The notes beneath the pieces were generated by a model. It did not search any database and was not told where the DNA came from. It saw nothing but the letters and a program-made list of their open reading frames with translations. Of a stretch of 64,000 bases of DNA, positions 1-11,600 are shown piece after piece; the first letter of the stretch is position 1; each line of letters begins with the position of its first letter. A program made the position numbers and the translations under genes. The DNA comes from Notolepis coatsorum (Eukaryota; Chordata; Actinopteri; Aulopiformes; Paralepididae), in assembly GCA_963971535.1 (NCBI GenBank), contig OZ020589.1, positions 80,731,184 to 80,795,183 on the forward strand. Reading direction: 5' to 3'.

Positions 1-2
1 GG

Positions 3-785
3 GGGTTGGGGTCGAATAAGGCGATAGGTTTTGGGGGTCTGAAGGACACTAGCCCCATTCCGGTGGCGTTTAGGGCGGCTGGGTTTGAGATGTGCGTGGA
101 GGGGAAGTCTGGTGGTAAGGACGTGGGATATTTGGACGGCTGCATGGGTGAGAGTGGAGTATGGGGTAAGGATTCGGAGGCGCCGGCCCCTAGGGGGGCG
201 TTTTGGATTTGTGGTGAGTATGCGTACGCGGCGTTGCCTATTAAGTGGAGGGGTAGGTGTGCGTTGGGGTATTTGGTGCCAGCTATGAGGGTGTCAGATG
301 TTTTGCCGACGATTCCCAAGTCAAGGAGGAGGAGGATGATGGATGCGGACCATTTTTTCAGGGTGGCGTTTCCCTGGTGGGGGACGTATGCAAACATGGG
401 TGAACTGGACCATCTAGCTCGCGTGTTTGAGGATATGACGGCTACGACCGCGAGAGGTATGGCCCTGGAGGCTCAAGAGTTACGGTCCTTAAGACTGATG
501 GAGCTGCAGTCAAGGACGGGTTTGGACTTCCTGTTGGCGAGTTCAGGAGGCACGTGTGCATTGATTGGTCAGGAATGCTGCACATTTATCCCCGAAAATG
601 ACATAGGCGGCATACAGGAGGTTATAGAGCATTTGAAGAATATTACTAGGGAGATGCAGCCCACGCGGGAGGACTCGTGGGAGGGCTGGGGCCAAAGTTG
701 GTTGGGTTATATAGGATGGACGATTGCTAAGTATTTGCTGTGTGCTGTAGTGAAGTTTGCGGTTGCGGACGCGGGCTGGCATTGA
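3..785 (+). CDS. env: Retroviral envelope (Env), C-terminal part, partial
   Basis: The frame is open from the window edge, so the true start lies outside. It encodes the end of the surface subunit and the transmembrane subunit of a class I retroviral fusion glycoprotein that acts at the membrane. Visible parts: a WICGEYAY-type surface motif near residue 68, a basic furin-type run (RRRR) near 107-110, a hydrophobic stretch after it, a heptad-like helix, then a CX6CC motif (CALIGQECC, about 185-193) preceded by the immunosuppressive-domain-like LQSRTGLDF, and a C-terminal hydrophobic membrane segment near 230-252. The cytoplasmic tail is very short. The stop is at 783-785, only 10 nt before the gag ATG. 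Family recognition is strong; the placement upstream of gag is odd. Confidence 0.8.
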   Translation, partial: GLGSNKAIGFGGLKDTSPIPVAFRAAGFEMCVEGKSGGKDVGYLDGCMGESGVWGKDSEAPAPRGAFWICGEYAYAALPIKWRGRCALGYLVPAMRVSDVLPTIPKSRRRRMMDADHFFRVAFPWWGTYANMGELDHLARVFEDMTATTARGMALEAQELRSLRLMELQSRTGLDFLLASSGGTCALIGQECCTFIPENDIGGIQEVIEHLKNITREMQPTREDSWEGWGQSWLGYIGWTIAKYLLCAVVKFAVADAGWH

Positions 786-795
786 GGGAAAGCAA

Positions 796-1974
796 ATGGC
801 CCTGCAAGACAAAAGAGGAGAGAAGCAAGAGGCCCTCTTGCAGGTACAAGAGCGTGTAAGGGAGAGAAGACAGACAAGATCACAGACGAAAAACAAGCAA
901 GCCCCTATCCGCATGGCTCCTATAATAATAAGAGGACAGGACCTGGAATATCACCCCCTGAAGGTGTCGGACATGACACAGGTGACTGAGAAATTGCCGC
1001 CCCTCCAGAATGGGGCCAATCCTTGGATTGCCAAACTGGAGGAGGTGATGGTTGGCACAGAAATGGCAATGGGGGATGTCAAGAAGATATTGACAACCAT
1101 GATGGGAAAAGACGGCATGGAAAGGATACTGGAGACGGCTCGCCTGCATGGCCATGTGGGGACTGGAGCGCATGATGCGGACCTGTTCACAGCGTACAGG
1201 GGAGTAACGTGGGCGGCCCTACGAGAAGCCTATCCAATGAGACTGCACGCAGACCAAATTCCGATTGGTACTTTGGAGACAACAGGGCACCCCAGGCAAT
1301 ACGTACAACAAGCCTATTCCGCGTGGAAGAACACAACTGGTCAGGAGGCGGGACTTGACCCTATGCATGAAGCCCAGTTAAGAACCAAGATTGAAAACGG
1401 CCTCCCCATAGAGGTAAGACAGAAATTGGCCGAGGTGGTGTCATTGTCAAAGATGGCGCTGGAATTATATATAGATCAAATAGAGCATTACGTTGAACTG
1501 TATCGGAAAAAAGAGCAAAGAGCAAAGGAGAAGGATACAGAGCAACAACGTAAGATCATGTACCAACAGCCAACCGAGGTAGTAAAGGTAGTGGAATACC
1601 TTCAAGCCTTAGTCCAGGCCCCACAACCAAGAGATGGGACAGGCTATGAAGGGGAACCACAGGGACAGAGACGGGCTCAAGTGGGAACACAAGGGGGTTA
1701 TGCGCCAGACCAACAACAGAGGTCGAGAGGGTGGCAACCACGACCGAAAGGTGGAGGCAGAGGCCGGAATCCGAATGGATTCCCGGTGCGGAAGATGGTG
1801 TGTTGGACGTGTGGGGAGACTGGTCATATCTCACGGGAGTGTGGACAGGCTTGTCAACCCAGAGAGGGAGACCAGGAAAGAACTTGGCAAGGCCAAGGTC
1901 AACCCCGAGTCCAAGACCGGAATGAGAACAATGGCCCGGTAAATCCAGCAAGAGGGCCAGATGAACCACTATGA
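796..1974 (+). CDS. gag: Retroviral Gag (capsid and nucleocapsid)
   Basis: Gag forms the particle and packages RNA. The frame is open from 754, upstream of the first in-frame ATG at 796. The N-terminus is short, basic and Gln-rich, so no clear matrix domain is seen. A capsid-like region follows (from PWIAKLEEVM to about HYVELYRKKEQ), resembling fish gammaretrovirus-type capsid. A Gly/Arg-rich stretch precedes one CCHC zinc knuckle (CWTCGETGHISREC, near 1801-1842). It ends in TGA at 1972-1974, and the same frame stays open into the protease, an arrangement like retroviruses that make Gag-Pol by stop readthrough. Readthrough itself is inferred. Confidence 0.8.
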   Translation: MALQDKRGEKQEALLQVQERVRERRQTRSQTKNKQAPIRMAPIIIRGQDLEYHPLKVSDMTQVTEKLPPLQNGANPWIAKLEEVMVGTEMAMGDVKKILTTMMGKDGMERILETARLHGHVGTGAHDADLFTAYRGVTWAALREAYPMRLHADQIPIGTLETTGHPRQYVQQAYSAWKNTTGQEAGLDPMHEAQLRTKIENGLPIEVRQKLAEVVSLSKMALELYIDQIEHYVELYRKKEQRAKEKDTEQQRKIMYQQPTEVVKVVEYLQALVQAPQPRDGTGYEGEPQGQRRAQVGTQGGYAPDQQQRSRGWQPRPKGGGRGRNPNGFPVRKMVCWTCGETGHISRECGQACQPREGDQERTWQGQGQPRVQDRNENNGPVNPARGPDEPL

Positions 1975-3045
1975 AGAGGCCCAGAGAGTCCAATGGGGAG
2001 GTGTCAGCTGTCAGTGTCGTCTTTAAGGGAGGAGCCTATTGTGTGCGTAACGGTGAATGACAAATCTGTCGAGATGATGGCAGACACCGGCGCGGCCTAC
2101 ATGGTAGTACAACCCCAAGACGCGACGCACCTAACCTTGTCCGGTCGATATGTACGGACAATTGGATTTGAGGGAGTAAACCAGCTGACGGCTGTTACCG
2201 AACCTGTGACTCTGAGATATCAAGGCAGGGAAGCGACTCTCCTTGTGCTGGTCTCGGAGAGCACACCTATTAACTTGCTCGGCCGAGATGGGCTGGGGTT
2301 ACTGGGGATGGACATTAAATGTACTGCGGAGGGTTGCGTGATAGCCGAACGAGAAGACCAGTACTATCAGATGGTACAACGAATTGACAGTCAACCACCA
2401 GAGATCTATTGTCTAGGGGGATTGGACCAAGAGCTACTTGGCCCCGCCTTACAATGGGAGAAATTTATCACTGCCAATATGCCTGAAGCAAGGGATCCAA
2501 AGACCCCCTATCACTGCACTCTGCAGTATCATAGAGATGCAAACTCGTCACAGACTAAGGAGTGGCTGAGGGTGCAACCTGACAAAGTACAGCTGAATGC
2601 TACCAATATCATATTGGGGCCACAGGGAGCAGCGTTACGTATTGCACGGAGCGACTATCTGCGTAAAGAGCACGGCATAATGGATAGTGTTCCCCATGTG
2701 ACTTTGAAGGTAATCAGCTCATGTGATCAACAACACATAGGCGAAATGATGAAAAAAGCTGAAGGGATAGAATTTGAACAGATGAAAGAAAACAAACGGA
2801 TCTGGATGAGCCCTGATAAAAGGTTTATTAAGATCATGGTTCAAGGCACAGGGATGGGTCGTCCCCAAACTGTGCAATTATCCCAAGAGACACTGGGAGA
2901 ACTCCCTAATGCATCAAGCCTCCAAGAGGACATGATGGAGGCGGTGCCTGAGACGCTGTGGGCAAAGAACAGCACTGACATTGGACTAATCAAGTCCGCT
3001 CAACCTGTGAAGGTGGAGCTTAGACCTGGGGCCACCCTGCCTTAG
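1975..3045 (+). CDS. pro: Retroviral aspartic protease plus 2H-phosphoesterase-like linker
   Basis: In frame with gag after TGA. The first in-frame ATG is at 1993, but translation by readthrough is more likely. It has the retropepsin catalytic DTG (DTGAAYM, about 31-37 from that ATG) and a later LLGRDGLGLLG typical of retropepsins. Between protease and RT is an extra region of about 170 residues with two histidine motifs, HCTL (174-177) and HVTL (235-238), spaced 61 residues apart. Paired H-x-T/S motifs are the signature of the 2H phosphoesterase superfamily, which acts on cyclic or 2'-5' phosphodiesters. Function here is inference from two motifs. The segment ends in a TAG at 3043-3045 just before a typical RT start, which is likely a nonsense mutation. 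Confidence 0.65.
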   Translation, partial: RGPESPMGRCQLSVSSLREEPIVCVTVNDKSVEMMADTGAAYMVVQPQDATHLTLSGRYVRTIGFEGVNQLTAVTEPVTLRYQGREATLLVLVSESTPINLLGRDGLGLLGMDIKCTAEGCVIAEREDQYYQMVQRIDSQPPEIYCLGGLDQELLGPALQWEKFITANMPEARDPKTPYHCTLQYHRDANSSQTKEWLRVQPDKVQLNATNIILGPQGAALRIARSDYLRKEHGIMDSVPHVTLKVISSCDQQHIGEMMKKAEGIEFEQMKENKRIWMSPDKRFIKIMVQGTGMGRPQTVQLSQETLGELPNASSLQEDMMEAVPETLWAKNSTDIGLIKSAQPVKVELRPGATLP

Positions 3046-6000
3046 AAGAAACAGTATCCATTGAAGGAGAAAGCAGTGGCTGGAATCGAGCCACAAATTA
3101 AAGGACTTTTAGCTGCAGGAGTCTTACGGAAAACAACTGATCCCCGGAGCAACACGCCGTTGCTACCCGTGGAGAAGCCGGATACCTCTTACCGGCTGGT
3201 GCATGATCTAAGAGCTATCAACGAGGTGTTACTTGACTATCCGTCCGATGTCCCCGACCCCCATGTGCTATTGACATTTATCCCGTCGAAAGCTGAGTAC
3301 TATACAGTTATAGATTTGTGTAGTGCATATTTTAGTGTGCCCTTGAGCGAGGAGTGCCAGCATTTTTTTGGGTTTACTTATAAGGATGAATATTATGAGT
3401 ATACTAGGATCCCGCAGGGACTAAAGCATTCGCCACACATATTCAACAAAATCCTAAGGGAGGATTTAGAGGGGTTGGATAAAGTCATGACCTCTAGGGT
3501 CATTCAGTACATGGATGATCTGATACTGTGCGCGGACGATCAGGAAACATGTCATCGCGATTCCGTGAAACTGTTGCAACGGTTGGCGGAAAACGGCCAT
3601 AAAGTGTCGTTGAAAAAGTTGCAATATTGTAAACCTAAAGTGATCTATTTAGGACAAACAATTTCACAGGGCCATCGGGCTATTTCAGAAGAACATTTGG
3701 TGGCCATAAGGACGGCACCCAAGCCTGTGACGGTACGACAGCTAATGGGATTTCTGGGTATAATGGGGTACAGCTCTCCGTGGGTCGAGAACTATACGGA
3801 AATAGTGAAACCATTGAGAGAGATGCTGAAAGAAACGGTCGTTGATAGACTGAGCAGTAAAGTGGTATGGACCGAAGAGGGCTCACGGGCATTCGAAACA
3901 ATCAAGTCCCGACTGTTAGAGGCGCCGGCCTTGGCGTTGCCTAACTATACCAAGAAATTCATACTATACGTCTCTTCTTCACCAGATCAGAAGCAGGCGT
4001 GTGCGGTGTTGGCCCAGAACACAGGGGTGGGGGCGCGACCGCAGCCGATGGCGTACTACTCAATTGCCTACTCGGAAGTAGAGATGGGGATGGCTCCATG
4101 CTACCGAGAAATGGCTGGAGTGTATACGATGTACGAAAAAAGTATTATGATGGGATATCCAGTGGATATCATGGTGAGGCATGACTTAAAGAGTCTGTTG
4201 GAGTCCGGTAAATATGCACTAACGATGCCTCGCATTAAACACTACTACAGACTTTTGGAACAGGAAGACGTGACGCTGGTCAGGTGTTCCATAACGAACC
4301 CGGCAGCTGACATCCCTACGCCTGAGGATGGAGAACCCCACGACTGTTTAGTCGAAGTCGAGAGGTACTCTAAACTCAGAGCAGACTTGCTGGCATTTCC
4401 ATTTGACAGTCCAGATCTGGAGTTGTGGACTGACGGCTCTTGTTATCGTGTTGGCGAGGGACTAAAAGCAGGTTACTCCGTGGTAAGGTCACAGGGCGAA
4501 GGATTTGTGGTAGAAAAAGCCGAAGCATTATCACAACCTTGTTCGGCCCAATTAGCAGAGTTGGTCGCACTGACGGAAGCATGTAACATGGCAGAGGGCA
4601 GAACTGTGAATATTCATACCGATAGCAGTTATGCTCACGGTACCGCATTTTTACATGGAACAGTGTGGAAAGGGCGAGGTTTTAAGAAAGCTGACGGAAG
4701 CGCCATAAAACATTGTAGTCAGATTAAACGATTGTTAGAAGCAATTATGAAACCAAAGCGGATTGCGATAATCAAGTGTGCTGCCCACCAGTCTGACGAG
4801 TCAAAGATATCTCGAGGAAACAGAAGAGCAGACGAAGCTGCCAAGGAAGTGACAGGTGCTGACAGAGCAGGCAAGGTATTGGTTATCACACACGGAGTTG
4901 AGTTAGAGGACAAGATAACCTACAAAGATGTTTTGACTTTCCAGGAGGAGGCTAGTCAGGTAGAACGGAACCTCTGGATAACCAGGGGAGCTTGTCAGGA
5001 TGATTCAGGTTTGTGGCGCGACGCCGGTGGATTTGTGGTGGCTCCTGCTGGCCTGGTCGGACTGCTGATCCACACGGCGCACGACTTTTGCCATGCGCAT
5101 AAAGGAGAGGTAAGGAGAAAAATCAGAGAATATGGCTTTTGGGCGCCAGATTTGATCAGTCAAATTGATCATGTGTTACAGAGGTGTGTAATATGTTTGA
5201 AAAACAATATACGTAAGGGGATTAGTGTGTCACCAGGACATATCCCCACGCCCAATGGCCCAATGCGAGACCTTGTAATTGATTACATTGACATGATTAA
5301 GCCCATTAATCAGAAGAGATATATTCTTGTCGTTGTCTGTCGTTTTTCAAGGTGGGTGGAGGCGTGCGCCACCCGGCACAAGGATGCAGCATCTGTGGCT
5401 AAGTTCCTATGCCAGGAGGTATGTCCCCGGTTTGGTTTAATGGACAGGATCAGCAGCGACAATGGAAAAGAGTTTGTCGACAAAACTGTACGTTTAATAC
5501 TCCAACACTTAGGCATAAAACAGCGATTGGGGGCCGTTTATCATCCGCAGAGCCAGGGGTTGGTGGAACGCATGAACGGGACACTAAAAAACAAATTGGT
5601 AAAGATCTGTCAACACACAGGCTTGAATTGGCTAAACGCTCTCCCTTTAGCTTTGATGTCGTTCGAGCGAAATTCGCGGTCTGCGTCTGACACCGCACGA
5701 AATGATGTTAGGTCGCTGCATGGTACTACCAGGTTTGCGCGCGACAGGCAAAGGTCCGAGTTTGGACATCCTGGACAACAACATGCGTGAGTACGTAAAA
5801 TACATGTCAAAGATACACAAAAGTATTCTGGTTCATGTCTCCAGTAGACAGGAGCATGAAACCGGGGAGGAGGTGAATAGGCAGACTACACCTCAAATCA
5901 TACCAGGCGACTACGTTTATGTAAAAGTATTTAGACGCAAGTGGTTTGGCGCGAGACGAGAAGGGCCATACAAAGTCGTTCGAGCCACCGAGAGGGCTTT

Positions 6001-6406
6001 ACAAATTCAAGGATCGCCTATGTGGTTTCACGTTACTCATTGTGTAAAAGCAAGTAATACGGACCAAGAATGGGAACCTGAACCACAAGACCTTGACGGT
6101 AAAACCGGGGCGTTGCAACCGTTACACGAAGGCGAAGTGAAGGCGGCGCTAACCCCAAACGATGGGGAAGACCCGGATGATTATGGCGAGCCAGACCGAG
6201 GGGGCCACGATTGGCCACCAGTAGAAGATGAAGGTTTTTTACAGGAACCAGACAGAGGAGAAGATTATGAATTGGAACATAATAATTTCTCCTCTGTGGA
6301 CTTGGAGAAGGTACCAGAAGAACCGGAGGAACCAGTGCTTAGCACAAGCCCGGAACCAGATACTCGACCAAAACGAGTCATCCAGAAGCCTAAACGGTAT
6401 ACATAG
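3046..6406 (+). pseudogene. pol: Retroviral pol: RT, RNase H, integrase (frameshifted)
   Basis: The reading frame continues in phase after the TAG at 3043-3045. RT has the YMDD active site (3508-3519). RNase H begins near the WTDGSC motif, with DSS and a late His/Asp (ADEAAKE). Integrase has an HHCC zinc site (HTAHDFCHAH to CVICL), a catalytic core with the DD(35)E residues (VIDYID, SSDNGKEF, VERMNG) and a C-terminal GPYKVV module. Near 5660 the coding frame shifts by one base: sequence up to that point reads in frame 1, and the conserved TPHEMMLGR block and everything after it read in frame 2 to the stop at 6406. The C-terminus is a long acidic tail ending in Lys/Arg. One nonsense and one frameshift make this copy defective as it stands. 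Confidence 0.85.
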
Positions 6407-7133
6407 GCGAAAGAAGGGATAGTGTAACTGATAGGCCTTGGAGAGGGCGTGTACATATACATTTTTCATTTTTCATTAGCTGAGCTCTCTCCTTTTTTAG
6501 AAATGTTTAGATAGTAAATGCAATGTAAGGTCTTTTCTTTCAGAGTGAATTGCACAAAACAGACACATTTGGTTAAAAAACACATAAGTATAGTCTAAAC
6601 CTGGTAATTGGTACGATCATCTTTTTGTATAAAGGGACGGACCTAGGCTGAAGTGAAATTGATATAACTGATACATTGTGTATAACCGGCAAATGAGTGG
6701 AAATTGTTAAACGGTGTGAGTGAATAGAGAACTGTGTAAACAAAAATGGATTCATAGTCGGTCAGTGGAGGAGGGAGCTAATGTGGGTGTTGAAAGCAAT
6801 TGATACTAACAAATATGGAAAATGAGTCAGAAGGATTCTGGAAAGGTTTGGCTCTGAGGAAATTAGGCTAAACAGTAAGGTTAAGGTAATTGTAAACAGT
6901 TTGTTTGAGAAAATACTAACAAGTATATTGGGGATCATTAATCCCCAAACCGGGGAACTGTGGTCGATTTCCGTCAGAAAGCAAACTGTGTATATGTACA
7001 ACAAAGCAGAATGGCAAAAACACCAACAGGTAAAATACATTCACTATTTTCCCTTGCTCCTCTACCTCTATAAACAAAAGAAACGAGACGCATCGCTGAT
7101 TTGAAAACGCAGCTGCTTGGCTCAAGACTTCCT
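6407..7133 (+). other. Untranslated region between pol and 3' LTR
   Basis: AT-rich stretch with no open frame longer than about 90 codons and no recognisable domain. In standard retroviruses env would lie here; I see none. Confidence 0.5.
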
Positions 7134-7141
7134 AAAAGGGG
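7134..7141 (+). other. Polypurine tract of the endogenous retrovirus
   Basis: AAAAGGGG lies immediately before a TGTTGAAG start, which is what is expected at the U3 edge of a 3' LTR. It supports the left LTR boundary. Confidence 0.55.
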
Positions 7142-7817
7142 TGTTGAAGCAGGCAGATGCTGATTGAGTGAGAGATAGTGTCTCGTCTGATCTTCCTGGG
7201 AAAGTCAATAAACATGGGTGATTTTACAACCCAGGGCCCTAGGCAAATGGTCCAACCAAATTGAATACAAAGAAACTGCCTTGAGAGACGCCAGATTGTC
7301 TCTGCTAAAAACAAAGCAGCAGTTGATCAAAGAGAAGACCATTTGGCCACTCCGTGACCTAAATTAGTTCAAAACGTCATGGTAGTGAGTCAGCCAATGA
7401 GAGCTGAGAAGAAGTGTTCTCCAATAGAAACGCTCGAGGCGAGTTTTGGAAACGCCCGCTTGCCGTAAAATTAGAGGCGGAGCCTAAATTGGATATAGCC
7501 AAAACTCCTCGCCAGGAGAGACACAGAAACAACCCACAGACCCAGGAAGCAACAAACACACCCTTTTTCTCCACTAGATATTGAGGGCCCTGCAGCAGAG
7601 AGAGACGGACGCAGCAGATCGGAGACGAGACACGAGACATGTTTTTAGACAGATCTTTTTATTGAGAATTTAGCCTGAAATTCTACGAACCTCCGGCATA
7701 GAGGATGCAACTCGTATATTTCATTGCACATTATTTCTTTTGTAACATCTAATTGAAATCCTTTTTCATTAAAAACTGGTTCTTTTCAAACTGCTCAGAT
7801 CTCGCTTCATTTCAACG
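7142..7817 (+). repeat. Probable 3' LTR of the endogenous retrovirus
   Basis: Begins TGTTGAA after a polypurine tract and ends near a TTCAACG, a near-inverse of the start with the final CA lost. It contains CCAAT boxes near 7394 and 7421 and an ATTAAA polyadenylation-type signal at 7768, in plus-strand order. No second LTR is in the window to confirm it, so the right edge is uncertain. The 140 bp between it and the next element hold nothing I recognise. Confidence 0.45.
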
Positions 7818-7958
7818 GCCGCGCCGTATTTTCTCTCTGGGTAAGCAGAAACCAGATTAAACAGTGGTTATCTGCATTTGGAAAGAGTAGTTCTTCTAAG
7901 AAGCTTTGTAAGGTTTAAATCACAACGCAGAGTAGGAGTTAAAGCTAGGAAGTTACTA

Positions 7959-8575
7959 CATAAGCCAGCAGGGGTAGAGGATCTGTCGGTAGTAGAGCCT
8001 GGGTCAACGATGATAAGGAGACTCCGAGTACGGGAGACGGTGCAATAAGATCTTGATCCACAGACGAATACAGCTGTTCTCCGTAGCCTGTAGATCCACA
8101 GGGAAGAAAGCTAGCCTGCCTCAGGCTCTCTGAGGCGCAGACTCGACGTGGCTCCTCACAGGGTAAATCCCACACACGTGTAGGCGTCGGCGATTCTCCG
8201 CTCCATTAATCACAGGAACAAAAGCAAATATAATCCAGCCGCAAAGGGCTATGTAGTCGTCGGGTAGATTAATCCAGTGTACATGTCCACACGGTTCTCG
8301 TCTAGGGCTCCTCGGGTGAAAGCGCCATGAAAGCAGCCCAGCCTGGATAAGCTCTCTAGCTGATACGAGGAAGCTGACTCTGGAGGCATGGCCTTGGCGC
8401 CTGTAGACCGCTGTCCAATAGGAGAATGAAATATTATGGTCTGTACTAGGCTAAAGGGATATTCCGTGTATATGTACAAGGAATATACAAGGGATATCAA
8501 ACGATATACAAATATTATGCGATATATATCAATCAATAAATATATATATTCGGTTTAATCTGATCCTTGTTAACA
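7959..8575 (-). repeat. BEL/Pao 3' LTR
   Basis: 617 bp. Matches 15314-16279 apart from scattered substitutions and a missing block: after GAGGAAGC (near 8376) this copy goes straight to TGACTCTGG, where the other LTR has about 350 extra bases. Its outer end reads CATAAGCC instead of TGTAAGCC. Confidence 0.85.
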
Positions 8576-8592
8576 GCCGCCTCCTAATTAGT
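8576..8592 (-). other. BEL/Pao polypurine tract
   Basis: On the minus strand a purine-rich AGGAGGCGGC directly precedes the TGTTAAC edge of the 3' LTR. Confidence 0.5.
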
Positions 8593-8669
8593 CCCACCTA
8601 ATTAGCTAAGCAGAGACAGATTAACCGCACTGTCCACTACTCAATGTCTGTTGTGAGGGGTCGGGCAGT

Positions 8670-11600
8670 TCACAAAGTCATGGGGTCATGGTCGTCATCG
8701 ATAGTATCGGGGAGCCTTGGCAGTTCTATTAGCCTCGCCACGGGTCGGGTGTAGATCCGTCCTTGGACGAGCACTTCGGCTGCTCGGACCTTTCCGTCGG
8801 CACCGGTGATCACTTTGCTTACGCGGCCAGCCGGCCACATAGCTCGGGGTAGTGACTGGTCGATAATCATGACGACTGTTCCTTCTGTCAAATTGTCTCT
8901 CTCTTTCACCCATTTCTGGCGGGTCTGTAGAGACGGTAGATAGTGGAGTAGGAAGCTGTTCCAAAACTTGTCAGCCAATACTTGACTGTACCTCCACATT
9001 CTTCGGCCGTTCGCTTCTTCAGGCCTGTACATTGTCTGTGGTAGCGCGGGGTCCAGCCGCCCCATCAAGAGTGTGTTGGGGGTGACTGGGTCGACATCTG
9101 CTACATCACTTGAGACGTAACCGAGGGGCTTTGAGTTCAATACTCCCTCGATCTCCGTGAGGACTGTCATTAGGACTTCTTCCGCCACGGTCTGGGCCCC
9201 AAGCACGGCGTACAGGGCTGTCTTTATTGAACGTACTTCTCGTTCCCAAGTTCCACCGAAGTGAGGTGCATTCGGGGGATTAAACTGGAAGTCAATCTGG
9301 GATGGAGCGAGGTGGGTCTTAAGTTCTGGGCCCATAGCTTGGAAGCTCTCTCTCAGCTCTCTTTCTCCGCCTTTGAAGTTTGTCCCGTGATCAGACAATA
9401 GTATAGACGGTTTGCCTTTCCGCAATGTGAATCTTCGGAAGGCCATAAGGAATGAGTCTGTGCTCATGGTTGGAAGGAGTTCTATATGCATCACTCGGGT
9501 GGTCATGCATTTGAATACAATACCCCACCGCTTCTCGGTTCCTCTTCCTTTCTTTATATACAGCGGGCCGAAACAGTCCATACCGGTGGAGTGAAAAGGC
9601 TTGTCGCCGAGTCGGAGGCAACAGGGAGGTAGGTCAGCCATCCGGGGTATACTGGGCTGCGCTCGCCACTTACGACAGTCTAGACAGGTTCGCTGGAAGC
9701 GCCGCACTGCTTCTCTCCCTTGCAGTATCCAATAACGACGTCTGATCTCCGCGAAGACTCTCTCTGCCCCGGCGTGATGCACATCCTCGTCGTATTTCTT
9801 TATGATCAGCTCTGTGACCTTGTGTCGGCTGTTTAAGACTATCGGGTACTTGACGTCATCCGGTAAGTCTGGAGCTCTCCGCAGACGACCACCCACTCTG
9901 ATGAGACCATGGGCGTCGCTCTCGGGGGCTAGGTGGAGCAGTCTGCTGTCTGATGGGACGGGCTTTGCTCCCTGTAGACAGTCTAGCTCATCGGGAAACG
10001 AGTCTCTCTGGGCTCGTTGTAGTAGAAGAAGTTCTGCTTCTTCGTAGTCAGCTGCTGTAATGTCAGTAGTGAGCTGAACCTCTGGGTGGTGCCACAGGAA
10101 TGTCTTTAGCTGCGCACTCTCTAGGGTGAGGCAATCGTCTATGTCGGGGTCTGTGGAGACGAGTGTGTTCAATCCACAGAACATAGATTTCTTGTTTTCG
10201 GCCTCCTCTTTACTCGCTTCCCGTGGGGTGGGTGTAGGCCACTCTTCTTCCGGGAGCTTGAGGAACTCTGGCCCGTCACTGTATAGGTTGTGACGGGTGA
10301 GGTCATCCAGGGACATTCCCCGGGTGATGACGTCAGCTGGGTTGTGTTTTGTGTCCACATACCTCCAGCTTGCTACTTCTGTTAAATCTTGAATCTCTGT
10401 GACTCTGACTCCCACGAAGACCTTGTATCTGCACGAATCAGACCGGATCCATGTGAGTACTGTCGTGGAGTCTGACCACAAGATTGTTCTTTGCACCGGA
10501 ATGGTGAGTTCACGTTGGATTAACGTGGCGAGTTGCGCTCCTGCTAGGGCTGCGCAGAGCTCTAGACGCGGGATAGACTGTTGCTTGCGTGGGGCTATTC
10601 TTGAGCGAGCCAGGATGAAAGCAGTATGTATTTCTCCTCCCTCCTCTTGGGCACGCAAGTAGGCCACTGAACCGTAGGCTACTTCGGAGGCGTCGCTGAA
10701 GACGTGCAGGTCCACCTGGCACGTCTCCGGCCTCACTGTGGGTGGGAAGTAGCTGCGGCGTATGTTGACACCTGGGAGTGAGCTGAGTTCCGTCTCCCAC
10801 TCTCTCCATGTGGACGCAAGGTGCTCGGGTATGGGGTCGTCGCAGCCCTGGTCCTTGTCCCATAGCGCTCTTACAATCATCTTTGCCCTGGTGGTGTAAG
10901 GTAGAATACATCCCAACGGGTCATATTGTCTGGCGAGTGTTCTGTATACACTCCGTCTGGTGGTCTGTAGTGCAGTCGACCTTCCCTGCTCCTTGGTCAG
11001 GGGTGTGTGTTTATAATGGAGCGAGTCTGTTTTGAAGCGCCAGACTAGTCCTAATGTAATTTCTTGGGCTTCTCGTGGGATGGTCGCCATCCAGGTCTCG
11101 CTGCTTGCTGCCTTGTCCTCGGGGGAGAGGCTGCGCAATACTTGCGGGTCGCTGCTGGCCCACTGCCTGAGATCAAAGCCGCCTTTGATCAGGGAGGCGC
11201 GGAGCTTGAGTAGAAGGGCCTCGGCTTCTTCTGGCGTCGAGATGCTTTGCAGACAGTTGTCCACGTAGAAACTATTTCCTACACTTTGTCGGACCTCTTC
11301 ATCAGCTGCTGGGTCCTCTGCGACGTGCTTTTGCAGTGCAAACGTAGCACAGCATGGGCTGCATGTGGTTCCGAAAGGGAGGACTTCCCATTGATAGATG
11401 GCTGGTTGCTCATCCCCGATCCTCTCTCTCCATAGGAACCGCAGCAGGGGCTTGTCCTCCTCCACTAGTCTCACCTGCAGGAACATCCCTTTGATGTCGC
11501 CGCTGATGGCCACCTTGTCTTGGCGGAAACGTAGTAACACGCCTAGTAGAGAGGGGCCGAGTGTTGGGCCGGGCAAGAGCTCTTTATTCAGATTTTGTGA

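Larger units (their letters stand above)
1..7817 (+). mobile_element. Endogenous retrovirus, 5' end outside the window
   Basis: Retrovirus-like element on the plus strand. Visible order: env end (to 785), gag (796-1974), protease plus a linker domain (to 3045), RT/RNase H/integrase (to 6406), a 730-bp untranslated stretch, polypurine tract, then a probable 3' LTR (7142-7817). The CxxxxxxCC motif in env, the one-zinc-knuckle gag and the in-frame stop between gag and pro are like gamma/epsilon-type fish retroviruses. Env sits in front of gag with no LTR between them, and no env follows pol. No 5' LTR is visible, so neither age nor boundaries can be judged. One in-frame TAG in pol and one frameshift in integrase mean that this copy is not intact. 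Confidence 0.8.
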
